Of a stretch of 48,286 nucleotides of DNA, positions 41,133 to 48,286 are shown piece by piece; position 1 is the stretch's first letter; every line of letters begins with the position of its first letter. Under the pieces are notes generated by a model. That model had not been told where the DNA came from and ran no database searches. It saw nothing but the letters and a program-made list of their open reading frames with translations. Source of the DNA: Bacteroidales bacterium UBA5433 (GTDB lineage: Bacteria; Bacteroidota; Bacteroidia; Bacteroidales; UBA932); assembly GCA_002427525.1 (NCBI GenBank), contig DIRP01000021.1, forward strand, positions 1-48,286, written 5' to 3'. Made by a program: the position numbers and the translations under genes.

Positions 41133-43406
41133 CTAAAAGTATTTTCCTAAATTAATAAAAACGCCGAACCGGGAGGAAGGGGCGCCTCCGTACTCCAGGA
41201 CTACGTCAATGGGCCCCAACGGGCTGTCGTAGGAATAGCCGAGGGCAGCTCCGGCCATGTATTGTCCTTTGCTCCATTCGATTAATTCCAGTACGCTATT
41301 GCTTATGCGTGCTATGTTTCCAACAAGCCATACGTAATGTTTTTTTCCTGCCCTGTACCGGGCTTTCAGGCCTGTAGCAACAAATTTATTGTCCACAGAA
41401 ACAAGAGATTTGAACCCATACAGGGGCATCTGGTGTTCCAGGTAATGGCCGCCAAAAGTGCCTCCTACCAGATTTCTCAGGTGCGGAGCAAACTCATTGC
41501 CAAACAGGAAGCGTGCGTAGAGGGTGGGGATGAGTGTGAATCGGTTTTTTATAGGAATGGCTACGGAAATGGATGCGTTCGTTGCCAAGAAAGGGGCGTC
41601 TTCTTTGTAATGTGCCAGGTCGTCTGTATAGAGAGCGCTCTCTGCCTTAAACTGTATTCCGCTGGTTGGAAAGAATGCGTTGTCGTAGCTGTCAAACCTG
41701 ACCCCCAGGTGGTAGCTGAACAGGTTTTCACGTACACGTATGCGTTCTGTGACGCCGTTGGAGGATCTTAAAAAATTCTGGGATCGGAAATTTTCATAAT
41801 GCAATCCAAAGTAGAAGTTGAAATTGCGGTAATAGAAGTTGGCCAGATCCAGATCCATGCTGTTTTTGTGGAAACGTACGTTGTAGGTAGTCGTGTCGTT
41901 TTGCGGGCACATATTGATGTTTCCGTAGCGGTAGGTATAGGAGGCTCCAAATTTTCCCAGCCAGGCATCCTGGTAGAATATTCCCAGGCGTACGTACGGG
42001 TTGGTTGAAATGCGGCTGTTGAGTTCAAACATACCACCCTTAAGTTCCCTTGGAGCCACGATGGTATTGATAAACCCGCTGGCCACATCCCGGGTATCAA
42101 GCCGGACACCCAGACTAACCGCACTCCGTGCCCGTTCTGTACAGTGGAACCGCAGGTTGTACCTTCCGCCTTCTTCCCGGAGCGAGTATTGCAGGCTGGT
42201 AAAACTCCCCGTCCCTTTCAGCCGGCTGATAGTTTCCCTTATATCAGTGACGTGGACGGTGGAAAACTCTTTGAAATGAAGCATCCGGCGCAGGTTTTTT
42301 TCGTTAAGGGATGTGATGCCGTCAAAAATGATGTATCCCAGTTTGATGCTGTCTCCTATAGGTACGTCAGCTCCATTGGGGCGGCCGGGGGGCCATGGCA
42401 GGTCTTCTGCCGGATGAATGCCGATGAGTTCCTTGAATGCGAGGATGTTATCCCAGGAGGCTCGTGCTTCCCTTTCTCCACGGGCCAGCAGTGTATCGAG
42501 TGCCTCGTCTGTAAAACTAACCGTTGAGTACGGCTCGGTGTTGGGATGGATGTAGAGGTCGGGAAGGAGTATGTTTTTATCAAAATTTTCTCTTCCAAGG
42601 CGTTCCATCATGTGGTTAACAATGAACATCAGACTGTTAGGATCTCGTTCCTCCAGGGCGTCTTTGGAAAGCTGCGTTGGGCGGTCTGTATGCATACCTA
42701 CGTTAACACCAATGATGATATCGGCTCCCATTTCGCGGACTACGTTGGCCGGGAAGTTGTTGATCACACCGCCGTCAATGAGTATTTGCCCGTTTCGTTC
42801 TACGGTGCTGAACGCTCCCGGGATGGACATGCTGGCACGGATAGCCACCGGAAGGCTCCCTTCGCGCATCACTACCTCGTCTCCCGAGATCAGGTCGTAG
42901 GCAATACAGGCAAAAGGAATGGGAAGGCTGTCAAACGAAGCGACGTCGTGGTAGTCGCGGGCGAGTTCGCTGAGCATATCCATGACAGAGCTGCCGCTCA
43001 GAATTCCGGTAGAAATATGAAAACGTTCCCTGTCAAAGGGGATGGTAAAGAGTGCCTTGTCGCGCACTTCCTTTTCTGTAAAAAGCAGGTTGTCGCGTGT
43101 GATCTTGTCTGCCAGCAAGCCTACCCAGTTCTGGGTCCGTACCAGGCTGTCGAGCGCCTGCGGGCTGTATCCTATGGCGTACAGGCCTCCCACAATGGCA
43201 CCCATGCTGTTGCCGGCAATGTAATCTATGGGAATTCCTGCCTCTTCCAGGACTTTCAGCACGCCAATGTGCGCAACGCCTTTGGCTCCTCCTCCGCTCA
43301 GCACCAGGCCTACCTTTTTACGTTGCGGCTGCGGGGCAGACGCCTCGGCTTGGACAAAAAAGAAGAGAACCGTTATAAGGGTTGTAAAACGAATGATTGC
43401 TCTCAT
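41133..43406 (-). CDS. Patatin-like phospholipase with C-terminal beta barrel
   Basis: 757 residues from the ATG at 43406, giving a signal peptide (MRAIIRFTTLITVLFFFVQAEA); the longer frame adds 17 residues with no signal. The patatin domain has the oxyanion loop SGGGAKG, the serine motif GNSMG, and the catalytic Asp in DGGVINN. A POTRA-like segment (~340-410, GDSIKLGYIIFDGITSLNEKNLRRML) leads to a 16-stranded-type BamA/surface-antigen barrel ending FGVFINLGKYF. The architecture is that of type Vd autotransporters (PlpD/FplA), in which the lipase is exported through its own barrel. It is convergent with the CNNM gene and divergent from the ketosynthase-like gene. Confidence 0.92.
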   Translation of the reverse strand: MRAIIRFTTLITVLFFFVQAEASAPQPQRKKVGLVLSGGGAKGVAHIGVLKVLEEAGIPIDYIAGNSMGAIVGGLYAIGYSPQALDSLVRTQNWVGLLADKITRDNLLFTEKEVRDKALFTIPFDRERFHISTGILSGSSVMDMLSELARDYHDVASFDSLPIPFACIAYDLISGDEVVMREGSLPVAIRASMSIPGAFSTVERNGQILIDGGVINNFPANVVREMGADIIIGVNVGMHTDRPTQLSKDALEERDPNSLMFIVNHMMERLGRENFDKNILLPDLYIHPNTEPYSTVSFTDEALDTLLARGEREARASWDNILAFKELIGIHPAEDLPWPPGRPNGADVPIGDSIKLGYIIFDGITSLNEKNLRRMLHFKEFSTVHVTDIRETISRLKGTGSFTSLQYSLREEGGRYNLRFHCTERARSAVSLGVRLDTRDVASGFINTIVAPRELKGGMFELNSRISTNPYVRLGIFYQDAWLGKFGASYTYRYGNINMCPQNDTTTYNVRFHKNSMDLDLANFYYRNFNFYFGLHYENFRSQNFLRSSNGVTERIRVRENLFSYHLGVRFDSYDNAFFPTSGIQFKAESALYTDDLAHYKEDAPFLATNASISVAIPIKNRFTLIPTLYARFLFGNEFAPHLRNLVGGTFGGHYLEHQMPLYGFKSLVSVDNKFVATGLKARYRAGKKHYVWLVGNIARISNSVLELIEWSKGQYMAGAALGYSYDSPLGPIDVVLEYGGAPSSRFGVFINLGKYF

Positions 43407-43452
43407 AATAGGTGGGTTTGTAGACAAATTTACCATTTTTTGGAAAATTTCA

Positions 43453-43460
43453 TACATTTG
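43453..43460 (+). promoter_or_regulatory. -7 box before the ketosynthase-like gene
   Basis: TACATTTG fits TAnnTTTG and ends eight bases before the ATG ATG at 43469, implying a very short leader. No clear -33 element is seen. Confidence 0.5.
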
Positions 43461-43468
43461 CAGGAATT

Positions 43469-44665
43469 ATGATGTATAAGATTGGAGATGGCATTATTTC
43501 TCCGCTAGGTGCGACCACTGAAGACAATTACCTGGCTGTACGTTCTGGGCTCACAGGAATCAGGCAATTTCCTGCCGGATTCCGGGATTTGAAAGAACCT
43601 ATACTGGCTTCGCTGATCAGTCCCGTTGAATTGGAAGAACTGGCAACTCCTTATTGTGGTGCTACTACACATATGATGTCACGGTACCGGCAGGCCATGG
43701 CAGCTGTATTTGAATCTGCCGTCACCAATACCGTTCCGGAATTTTACTACAACGAGCTCATTCAAAGCCGTAAAGTAGCCCTTGTTTTTTGTACGACAAA
43801 AGGAGACGTGGATTCTTTTCGGGAGTTGTCGGATAAGGTGGTAAGGCCGCGTCTTTTTCCGTGGTACACGCCTCAGCATATGATGGACGAATTGAAACTG
43901 AACGGAAAGCCTTTTGTAATACTGAATTCCACCCTGGCAGGCATGCAGGCACTGATGATGGCCAACCGGCTGTTGTGCCCGGGAAGTCCGTATGATTTTG
44001 TGGTAATCATTGGGGTGGAGCTGGTAAGTCCGTTCACTTTATTTTTATTGAAACAGGCCGGTTTGGTGGGGGAAAAGATGGTACATCCTTTTTGCATGTC
44101 TTGCGACAGTACCAATCCGGGAGAGTCGGCTGTCTGTGCTATTTTTGTGCGGGAAGAACGTTTTCTAAAAGACCGGCCGCACCTGAATATGCCTTCAGCC
44201 ATCAAATTCAAAGCCGGTGCGGTGACTACAGAACCTTGTGGTATAGAACATTGTGAACAAAACATGCAGGGAGAAGCTTTGAAACGCGCCATTCAGAAGG
44301 TTATGGTCCACGAGAACGCCCGGAACCTTTCGTTTATTAATATGCACGGTGTGGGGATGAAAGTTTTTGACAACCTGTCTTCCCTTGCTATTGAAAATGC
44401 CGGGTTACGGAAGGTCCCTGTGAATTGCTTTGAGGGTAATTTTGGACACAGTTCCGGCTCTACCAGTTTGCTGGACAGTATGTTAGCAGCTAAATCGCTG
44501 GAAAGAAGAGAGATACTGCCTACGCTGGGATACGAAGAGCATGGTGTGGACGGCAGGATACAAGTTGTATCGTCTGTGCAACCGTCTGTGAAAAATAGTT
44601 TTCTGGCGATTTCGTCGGGTTTTGGCGGGGTGAATGCTGCCGTTTTATTTAGCAAGGAGAAATAA
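43469..44665 (+). CDS. Ketosynthase-like protein lacking the active-site Cys
   Basis: 398 residues of the FabF/KAS II fold. Compared with relatives in Bacteroidales, where the nucleophile lies in SNACISG, this protein reads LNSTLAGM, with Thr155 at the Cys position. Both histidines remain (NMHGVGM, His293; EGNFGHSSG, His327), but the Lys of KGxxGH is Glu. It ends with SSGFGGVNAAVLF, a normal KS end. It is therefore not expected to condense acyl chains; chain-length-factor-like partner or decarboxylase are options. It overlaps the next gene, a partial KS-like protein, by one base, and an acyltransferase follows: a small lipid or aryl-polyene-type cluster. Confidence 0.82.
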   Translation: MMYKIGDGIISPLGATTEDNYLAVRSGLTGIRQFPAGFRDLKEPILASLISPVELEELATPYCGATTHMMSRYRQAMAAVFESAVTNTVPEFYYNELIQSRKVALVFCTTKGDVDSFRELSDKVVRPRLFPWYTPQHMMDELKLNGKPFVILNSTLAGMQALMMANRLLCPGSPYDFVVIIGVELVSPFTLFLLKQAGLVGEKMVHPFCMSCDSTNPGESAVCAIFVREERFLKDRPHLNMPSAIKFKAGAVTTEPCGIEHCEQNMQGEALKRAIQKVMVHENARNLSFINMHGVGMKVFDNLSSLAIENAGLRKVPVNCFEGNFGHSSGSTSLLDSMLAAKSLERREILPTLGYEEHGVDGRIQVVSSVQPSVKNSFLAISSGFGGVNAAVLFSKEK

Positions 44666-45300
44666 TGTTTATTAAATCATATTGCAGGATAACCAACCAT
44701 TCCATTGTACTAGACGGACAGCGTCAGGAAACATTGGGGAAGTTCCTGAACGGTCACCATGTTAGTGAAGATCTGGATAATGTATTTGAGCAGCTGGATG
44801 CAGATTATCCCGCTTTTTTTGGGATGGATGAGTTCAGCAAGCTGGGTTTTATTACGGCCGAGTTGCTGATGCGTCACAACGGGTACGATACAGAAACCTT
44901 TAAACCGGATATAGGTGTGGTAATTCATTCCCGATCGGGTACTTTGGGTGCCGATTACCATTTGTTACGTGTTATGGATGGGTTGAGTGATGATACCCAA
45001 GCCTACAAACGTACCATTCCCAATGCTATCTGTGCAGATATTGCCTGCCGTTTTAAGCTGGGCGGAGAAATGGGCCTGATTCTTGCAGACGGTTTTGTGT
45101 ATGAACATTTCTTCAGGACAAGTTATGGGATGTTCTCTACAGACCCGGATTTGAAAACTTTGCTGTCGGGGTATGTAGAATGTTACGGAGGGTATATGTC
45201 CGCTCTGTTGTGTTTGCTTGAACGCTCCCAGCAGCCTGTTGAAAAAGATTACGATTTAATGGAAGAACGTTTTTGTATTGACTTGTTGCGGATCCATTGA
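44665..45300 (+). CDS. Short ketosynthase-like (N-terminal half) protein
   Basis: 211 residues. MDEFSKLGFITAELLMRHNG, DIGVVIHSRSGTLGADYHLLRVM, and TIPNAICADIACRFKLGGEMGLILADGF match the N-terminal half of ketosynthases, up to the region just before the active-site strand. The C-terminal half with the two histidines is absent, so it cannot be a complete enzyme. Such short partners occur beside KS genes in Bacteroides. It starts at the base where the previous gene ends and probably forms a complex with it. The function is unknown. Confidence 0.75.
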   Translation: MFIKSYCRITNHSIVLDGQRQETLGKFLNGHHVSEDLDNVFEQLDADYPAFFGMDEFSKLGFITAELLMRHNGYDTETFKPDIGVVIHSRSGTLGADYHLLRVMDGLSDDTQAYKRTIPNAICADIACRFKLGGEMGLILADGFVYEHFFRTSYGMFSTDPDLKTLLSGYVECYGGYMSALLCLLERSQQPVEKDYDLMEERFCIDLLRIH

Positions 45301-45304
45301 TTGC

Positions 45305-45340
45305 TCCGGCGCTTTTGACTGTTTCGGCGCTTTTGACTGT
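45305..45340 (+). repeat. 18-bp direct repeat
   Basis: Two 18-bp copies of a TTTCGGCGCTTTTGACTG-type unit with one change (45305-45322 and 45323-45340), in the gap between the short ketosynthase-like gene and the acyltransferase. TAAAATTTG at 45380 could be a weak promoter box. Confidence 0.65.
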
Positions 45341-45393
45341 TCCGCAAATATTGACTTGGTTGCTGCTGTATTGCGCCCCTAAAATTTGTTGCC

Positions 45394-47043
45394 TTGATTA
45401 GAAAATTTCCCGAAAACCTGAGGCCTTTTACAGATGAGGAAATCCCTCACGCCATGCAGCGGATAGCTGCCCACCAATATTTTTATCCCATTGCCCGGTT
45501 GATTTTTCCGGGTATCACACCGGAAGACACTGTGCGCGATGTGTTGTCTGTAAAGACTATTGAGGATTTTCAAATGCGATGGATGTATGCGTTTAACCGG
45601 CGGGTGATTGAAACGACCATGGATTCATTCACGTTCCACCTAAGCCCCAAAATTAAGCCGGGCACCGGGTATTTGTTTGTATCCAACCACCGGGATATCA
45701 TATTGGATTCTTCGCTGTTGCAGATGGTGCTGGTGGACAGTGGACTTCCTACCAGCATGATTACGTATGGCGATAACCTGATTATTAACCAACTGGCCGA
45801 GGATCTTGCCCGTTCCAACAAGATGTTTAAAGTGGTACGGCAGGGAAACAAACGGGAATTGTTCAAGAACTCGTTGGTTCTAAGTGACTTCATGCGCACC
45901 TGCGTTAAGGAAGGCCATTCCTGCTGGATTGCACAGCGCAACGGCCGCACCAAAGACGGCCTGGACCAAACCTCGCAGGCCCTTATCAAGATGCTGGCCA
46001 TGAGCGGCCCCCGCAAAGACCCCGTTTCCAACTATGCCGAGCTCAACATCGTCCCGGTCTCCATCTCCTACGAATACGAATCCTGCGACTTCCTAAAGGT
46101 GCGCGAGCTGCTCATGGGCCGCCTGGCCGCTACTGCCGCCGCTGCCGGAGCCAGTTCTGCTGCAGGTTCTGCTGTTGGCGCTGTCAGTTCCGCCACCACC
46201 TCGGCTTCTATTTCGGCTTCGGCTTCGGCTTCAGGTTCTGCTTCTGCTTCTGGTTCTGCTTCTGCTTCTGGTGCCACTTCCGCCGGTTCCGCCGGTACTG
46301 CTGCACATGTTCCGCAGGACGCCGTTTACGTGAAGCAGGAAGGCGAAGACCTAATCAGCATTGTCACAGGCATTACCCAATGGAAAGGCAACGTACATAT
46401 CCATGTAGGAGATCCCATAACAAGAGAGCAATTGGAAGCTTTTTATTCCCGGGCGGAAGCCGAACATCCTGCCCGCGGACCGGAACTTTCTACAGGCGGG
46501 CCCGCACGTGACAACGACTTCAATGCTTTTGCGGCGCACCTCTGCGCACTGATTGACAAATCCATTGCAGACAACTACAAAATCTTTCCCACCCACCATA
46601 TTGCCTACGACCTGCTGCAGGAAACCGCAGCCGGGAGCCACGGAGGCACTGCCGGGCACGGCTCCGGCGCAGGCACAGTCGGTGGGCACGGCTCTGAAGC
46701 TGGCGCTGCCGTTGGGTTTGGCTCTGAAGCTGGCGCTGCCGGTGGACTCGGCTCTGCTCCGGCCTCGGCCTCGGCTTATACTGCGGAGCAAAAAGCTGCT
46801 TTTCTTGAGCGGCTGGATATGCTCAAAACTGGCAATATTCCGCTGATTCCGCAAACGGAGCTGGCGGCCTCGATACCTTTTGCAGAGGATTTTCCGGGAA
46901 AGAAAGCGGAAATTCAACAAAAAAAGCAAGCGGAACTCCTTCGCGCCCATTCCGATTTGGTCCGGGAGCTTTTTCTGCGGATTTATGCCAATCCTCTTTT
47001 TTTGGCGCACTACACATCAGATGTGTCGCGCCAAGCCGAATAA
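45394..47043 (+). CDS. 1-acyl-glycerol-3-phosphate-type acyltransferase with two low-complexity inserts
   Basis: 549 residues from a TTG (RKFPENLRPFTDEEIP matches the usual start). The PlsC-like core has FVSNHRDIILDSSLL (acyltransferase HxxxxD-type motif in the SNHRDIILD form), DNLIINQLAEDLAR, WIAQRNGRTKDGLDQT and ELNIVPVSISYEYESCDF. Relatives in Bacteroidales are about 370 residues; the excess is two blocks: ~240-307 (Ala, then Ser-Ala/Ser-Gly repeats) and ~411-465 (Gly-Ser-His/Glu-Ala-Gly repeats). The final residues LAHYTSDVSRQAE are encoded by the left arm of a large inverted-repeat element, so the C-terminus was probably replaced by it. It probably acylates lipid in the small ketosynthase cluster. 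Confidence 0.86.
   Translation: MIRKFPENLRPFTDEEIPHAMQRIAAHQYFYPIARLIFPGITPEDTVRDVLSVKTIEDFQMRWMYAFNRRVIETTMDSFTFHLSPKIKPGTGYLFVSNHRDIILDSSLLQMVLVDSGLPTSMITYGDNLIINQLAEDLARSNKMFKVVRQGNKRELFKNSLVLSDFMRTCVKEGHSCWIAQRNGRTKDGLDQTSQALIKMLAMSGPRKDPVSNYAELNIVPVSISYEYESCDFLKVRELLMGRLAATAAAAGASSAAGSAVGAVSSATTSASISASASASGSASASGSASASGATSAGSAGTAAHVPQDAVYVKQEGEDLISIVTGITQWKGNVHIHVGDPITREQLEAFYSRAEAEHPARGPELSTGGPARDNDFNAFAAHLCALIDKSIADNYKIFPTHHIAYDLLQETAAGSHGGTAGHGSGAGTVGGHGSEAGAAVGFGSEAGAAGGLGSAPASASAYTAEQKAAFLERLDMLKTGNIPLIPQTELAASIPFAEDFPGKKAEIQQKKQAELLRAHSDLVRELFLRIYANPLFLAHYTSDVSRQAE
46122..46315 (+). repeat. Ser/Ala-coding repeat inside the acyltransferase gene (first block)
   Basis: GCTTC/GGCTC/TCTGC-rich imperfect tandem repeats (unit near TCTGCTTCTGGT) encode Ala, then Ser-Ala and Ser-Gly dipeptides. 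The frame is kept. Confidence 0.85.
46626..46785 (+). repeat. Gly/Ser/Ala-coding repeat inside the acyltransferase gene (second block)
   Basis: Imperfect units near GGCTCTGAAGCTGGCGCTGC repeat in frame and encode GHGS, GSEAGAA and GSAPASAS segments. Confidence 0.85.
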
Positions 47044-47128
47044 ACAAAATCTTAAGATTCGACAGATCAGGCTATTGCATTTTGCTTTTACAATCTTGGC
47101 GCGATACATCTGATGTGTAGTGCGCCAA
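47002..47128. repeat. Large inverted-repeat element (GGCGCG family, copy C) at convergent gene ends
   Basis: Bases 47002-47034 pair with 47096-47128 (about 33 bp, one or two mismatches) around a 60-nt loop (47036-47095). The loop shares ATCAGGC.ATTGCATTTT at offsets ~30-48 with copy B (11019-11078) and copy A. Each arm is itself a near palindrome (GGCGC...ACATC-GATGT...GCGCC), matching the solo hairpin at 6940-6970. The stop codons of the acyltransferase gene (47041-47043) and of cutC (47088-47090) both fall inside the loop, so the last ~12 codons of each gene are element sequence. Confidence 0.85.
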
Positions 47129-48110
47129 CTGCGCCAATTTCTTGGGCGATTTGCGCCAGGCCGGGGCGTGCCGACATGTGGACGGCGGGGACTCGGGTTT
47201 CGCGGATGATGCGTGCGACGTTTTGCCGTGTGACGCCTCGGCCGGCCATGATGCAGATTCGGCCTTTTGCCTGTGCCACAAGTTGTTCCAGCAGCGGGAT
47301 GCCTTCTTCCGCCGTTTCGCCTTGGCCCGAGGTCAGCAGCGTATGGAACCCCAGCTCAATGATTTGCTCCAGCAGTTCCATCGGGTTGGTACAGCGGTCA
47401 AAAGCCCGGTGAAAAACAAGGGTCAGCGCCGGTAGGGCCAAGGCCGAGGCTGGGGCAGAGGGGGCTGCGTCCGGGGCTGGGGCCAAGGTGGTGGTGGTGT
47501 CCGGGGCTGGGGCCAAGGAGGCCGAGGGGGCTGGGGTCGAGGGGGCTGGGCCGGTGGTGGTGGTGTCCGGGGCCAAGGCCGAAGGGGCAGAGGGGGCTGG
47601 GGCCGAGGGGGCCGAGGGGGCTGGAGCCGAGGAGGGGGCCGGGGCTAGGCTGGTGGTGGTGGCTGCGTCCGGGGTCGGGCCGGTGGCGGCGTGGATCATT
47701 TGCTCGATGGCCGGGCGGTCCAGGTGGCCGTCCGGGGTGAGTGCTCCAATGACCACTCCCTTGACGCGTGCCTGGCGGCAGAGGCGGATGCTGGCACACA
47801 TTGCATCCACCTCGGCTTGGGTGTATATAAAATTGCCGGGACGGCACCTGATGAGGACGTGCGAGCGGTCCAGGAAGGTTTTGTTTTGCAGGTTGGTAGG
47901 ATTGAGAAAATCAACTCCCTGGCCCATAGAGTGTTGCCGAGGTTGCAGGTTCTTACGCAAGGTGGAATCGTCGCGTAGGCGGGTGAGCCAGATTGGGGTG
48001 AGGCCTCCGGATTCCAGGTTGGAGCATAACTCTACGCGGTGGGCGCCGTCGGCCAGGGCGGATTGGGCGCTTTCAATGGTGGTGCAACAGACTTCAAAAA
48101 GTGTTGTCAT
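47088..48110 (-). CDS. cutC: CutC family protein with Pro/Ala/Thr-rich insert
   Basis: 340 residues; the CutC family (TIM barrel, linked to copper homeostasis) is usually ~240-250. The core is clear: MTTLFEVCCTTIESAQSALADGAHRVELCSNLESGGLTPI, SHVLIRCRPGNFIYTQAEVDAMC, KGVVIGALTPDGHLDRPAIEQMI, TLVFHRAFDRCTNPMELLEQIIELGFHTLLTSGQG, GRGVTRQNVARIIRETRVPAVHMSA. Between AIEQMIHAATG and LVFHRAFD a ~85-residue block (~140-224) of Pro, Ala, Ser and Thr runs (PAPSAPSA, DTTTT) replaces the short loop before the strand with the catalytic-site His. The C-terminal ALHIRCIAPRL is encoded by the right arm of the large inverted-repeat element. Confidence 0.92.
   Translation of the reverse strand: MTTLFEVCCTTIESAQSALADGAHRVELCSNLESGGLTPIWLTRLRDDSTLRKNLQPRQHSMGQGVDFLNPTNLQNKTFLDRSHVLIRCRPGNFIYTQAEVDAMCASIRLCRQARVKGVVIGALTPDGHLDRPAIEQMIHAATGPTPDAATTTSLAPAPSSAPAPSAPSAPAPSAPSALAPDTTTTGPAPSTPAPSASLAPAPDTTTTLAPAPDAAPSAPASALALPALTLVFHRAFDRCTNPMELLEQIIELGFHTLLTSGQGETAEEGIPLLEQLVAQAKGRICIMAGRGVTRQNVARIIRETRVPAVHMSARPGLAQIAQEIGAVGALHIRCIAPRL
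47430..47690 (-). repeat. GC-rich repeat inside cutC
   Basis: Imperfect GGGGCTGGGGCCGAGG and GTGGTGGTGTCCGGGGC units repeat over ~250 bp on the plus strand; on the coding strand they encode the Pro/Ala/Ser/Thr insert. It is the longest such block in the window. Confidence 0.9.
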
Positions 48111-48173
48111 TGGCGGGATTATTGGCGAGTTTTTACGTGCAAAAGAAACAAAGTTAAAAAAGATACGGGTTTT

Positions 48174-48204
48174 TTTGCAGATAAAAAATTAATGCCTATT
48201 TTTG
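48174..48204 (+). promoter_or_regulatory. Promoter of tRNA-Lys
   Basis: TTTG (48174-48177) and TATTTTTG (48197-48204) are 19 bases apart, matching the Bacteroidota -33 (TTTG) and -7 (TAnnTTTG) consensus. The tRNA begins eight bases later. Confidence 0.75.
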
Positions 48205-48212
48205 CAACCCTT

Positions 48213-48285
48213 GATTCGTTAGCTCAGCCGGTAGAGCACAACACTTTTAATGTTGGGGTCCTGGGTTCGAATCCCAGACGGATCA
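48213..48285 (+). tRNA. tRNA-Lys (TTT)
   Basis: A 73-nt tRNA. The acceptor stem GATTCGT pairs with ACGGATC (one G-T pair), the D arm reads GCTCAGCCGGTAGAGC, the anticodon loop CTTTTAA gives anticodon UUU, and the T arm is CTGGGTTCGAATCCCAG. The window ends one base later with a C, which may be the start of an encoded CCA. Confidence 0.95.
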
Positions 48286-48286
48286 C

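Overview
The window reads as a chromosomal segment of a Bacteroidota genome, most likely order Bacteroidales. Supporting signs are a SusC/SusD pair, an ECF sigma operon with DUF4252 proteins, family-specific genes (DUF3276, DUF5606, YbbR-like, DUF6340, long NusB), type III glutamine synthetase ancestry, and promoter boxes of the TAnnTTTG type. The standard bacterial code fits every gene. No species is claimed.

Layout. 1-2031 (minus strand) is an ECF sigma factor operon: sigma, a short membrane protein, DUF4252, preceded by a second DUF4252 gene. 2376-6899 is a SusC/SusD outer-membrane import pair, followed by a TPR lipoprotein-like regulator, a small secreted protein and a radical-SAM-like maturase (7021-10591). 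After tRNA-Leu comes about 550 bp of non-coding DNA holding an unusual array of large hairpins. 11261-14933 is purD, a membrane protein and an FkbM methyltransferase. After tRNA-Cys the minus strand carries a 3'-5' exonuclease/fRMsr fusion, purM and a shrunken type III glutamine synthetase relative. 18764-29886 is mostly core metabolism and information processing: aminotransferase, DUF3276, nusB-yajC-ybbR-coaE-DUF5606-rimO-fabG, a DUF6340 lipoprotein, RNase P RNA, pyrG and a glutamine cyclotransferase. 29891-32858 is a thiamin-uptake unit (TPP riboswitch, TonB receptor, PnuC-family permease). 32879-41127 holds a nucleoside deaminase, purine nucleoside phosphorylase, a carboxyltransferase-like protein, a dicarboxylate symporter, threonine synthase, DedA and a CNNM-type protein. 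41133-47043 is a patatin/barrel protein and a small lipid cluster (two ketosynthase-like proteins and an acyltransferase). The window closes with cutC and tRNA-Lys.

Two genome-wide habits stand out. First, at least nine otherwise ordinary proteins (PurD, FkbM, PurM, the GSIII-like protein, a TonB receptor, the deaminase, threonine synthase, the acyltransferase, CutC) carry in-frame low-complexity blocks (Ala, Gln-Pro-Ala-Leu, Lys-Asp-Arg-Ser, Ser-Ala, Pro-Ala-Thr) encoded by tandem DNA repeats; similar microsatellites also sit between genes. Second, a family of large inverted-repeat elements recurs: GC-rich GGCGCG/CGCGCC arms flank a loop of exactly 60 nt with conserved internal bases, while the outer stem sequence differs in each copy yet stays self-complementary. 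Two copies form a chained array at 10861-11108, a third forms the shared 3' ends of the acyltransferase and cutC genes, and solo arms occur elsewhere. Several proteins also look like catalytically altered paralogs (GSIII-like, ketosynthase-like, carboxyltransferase-like).
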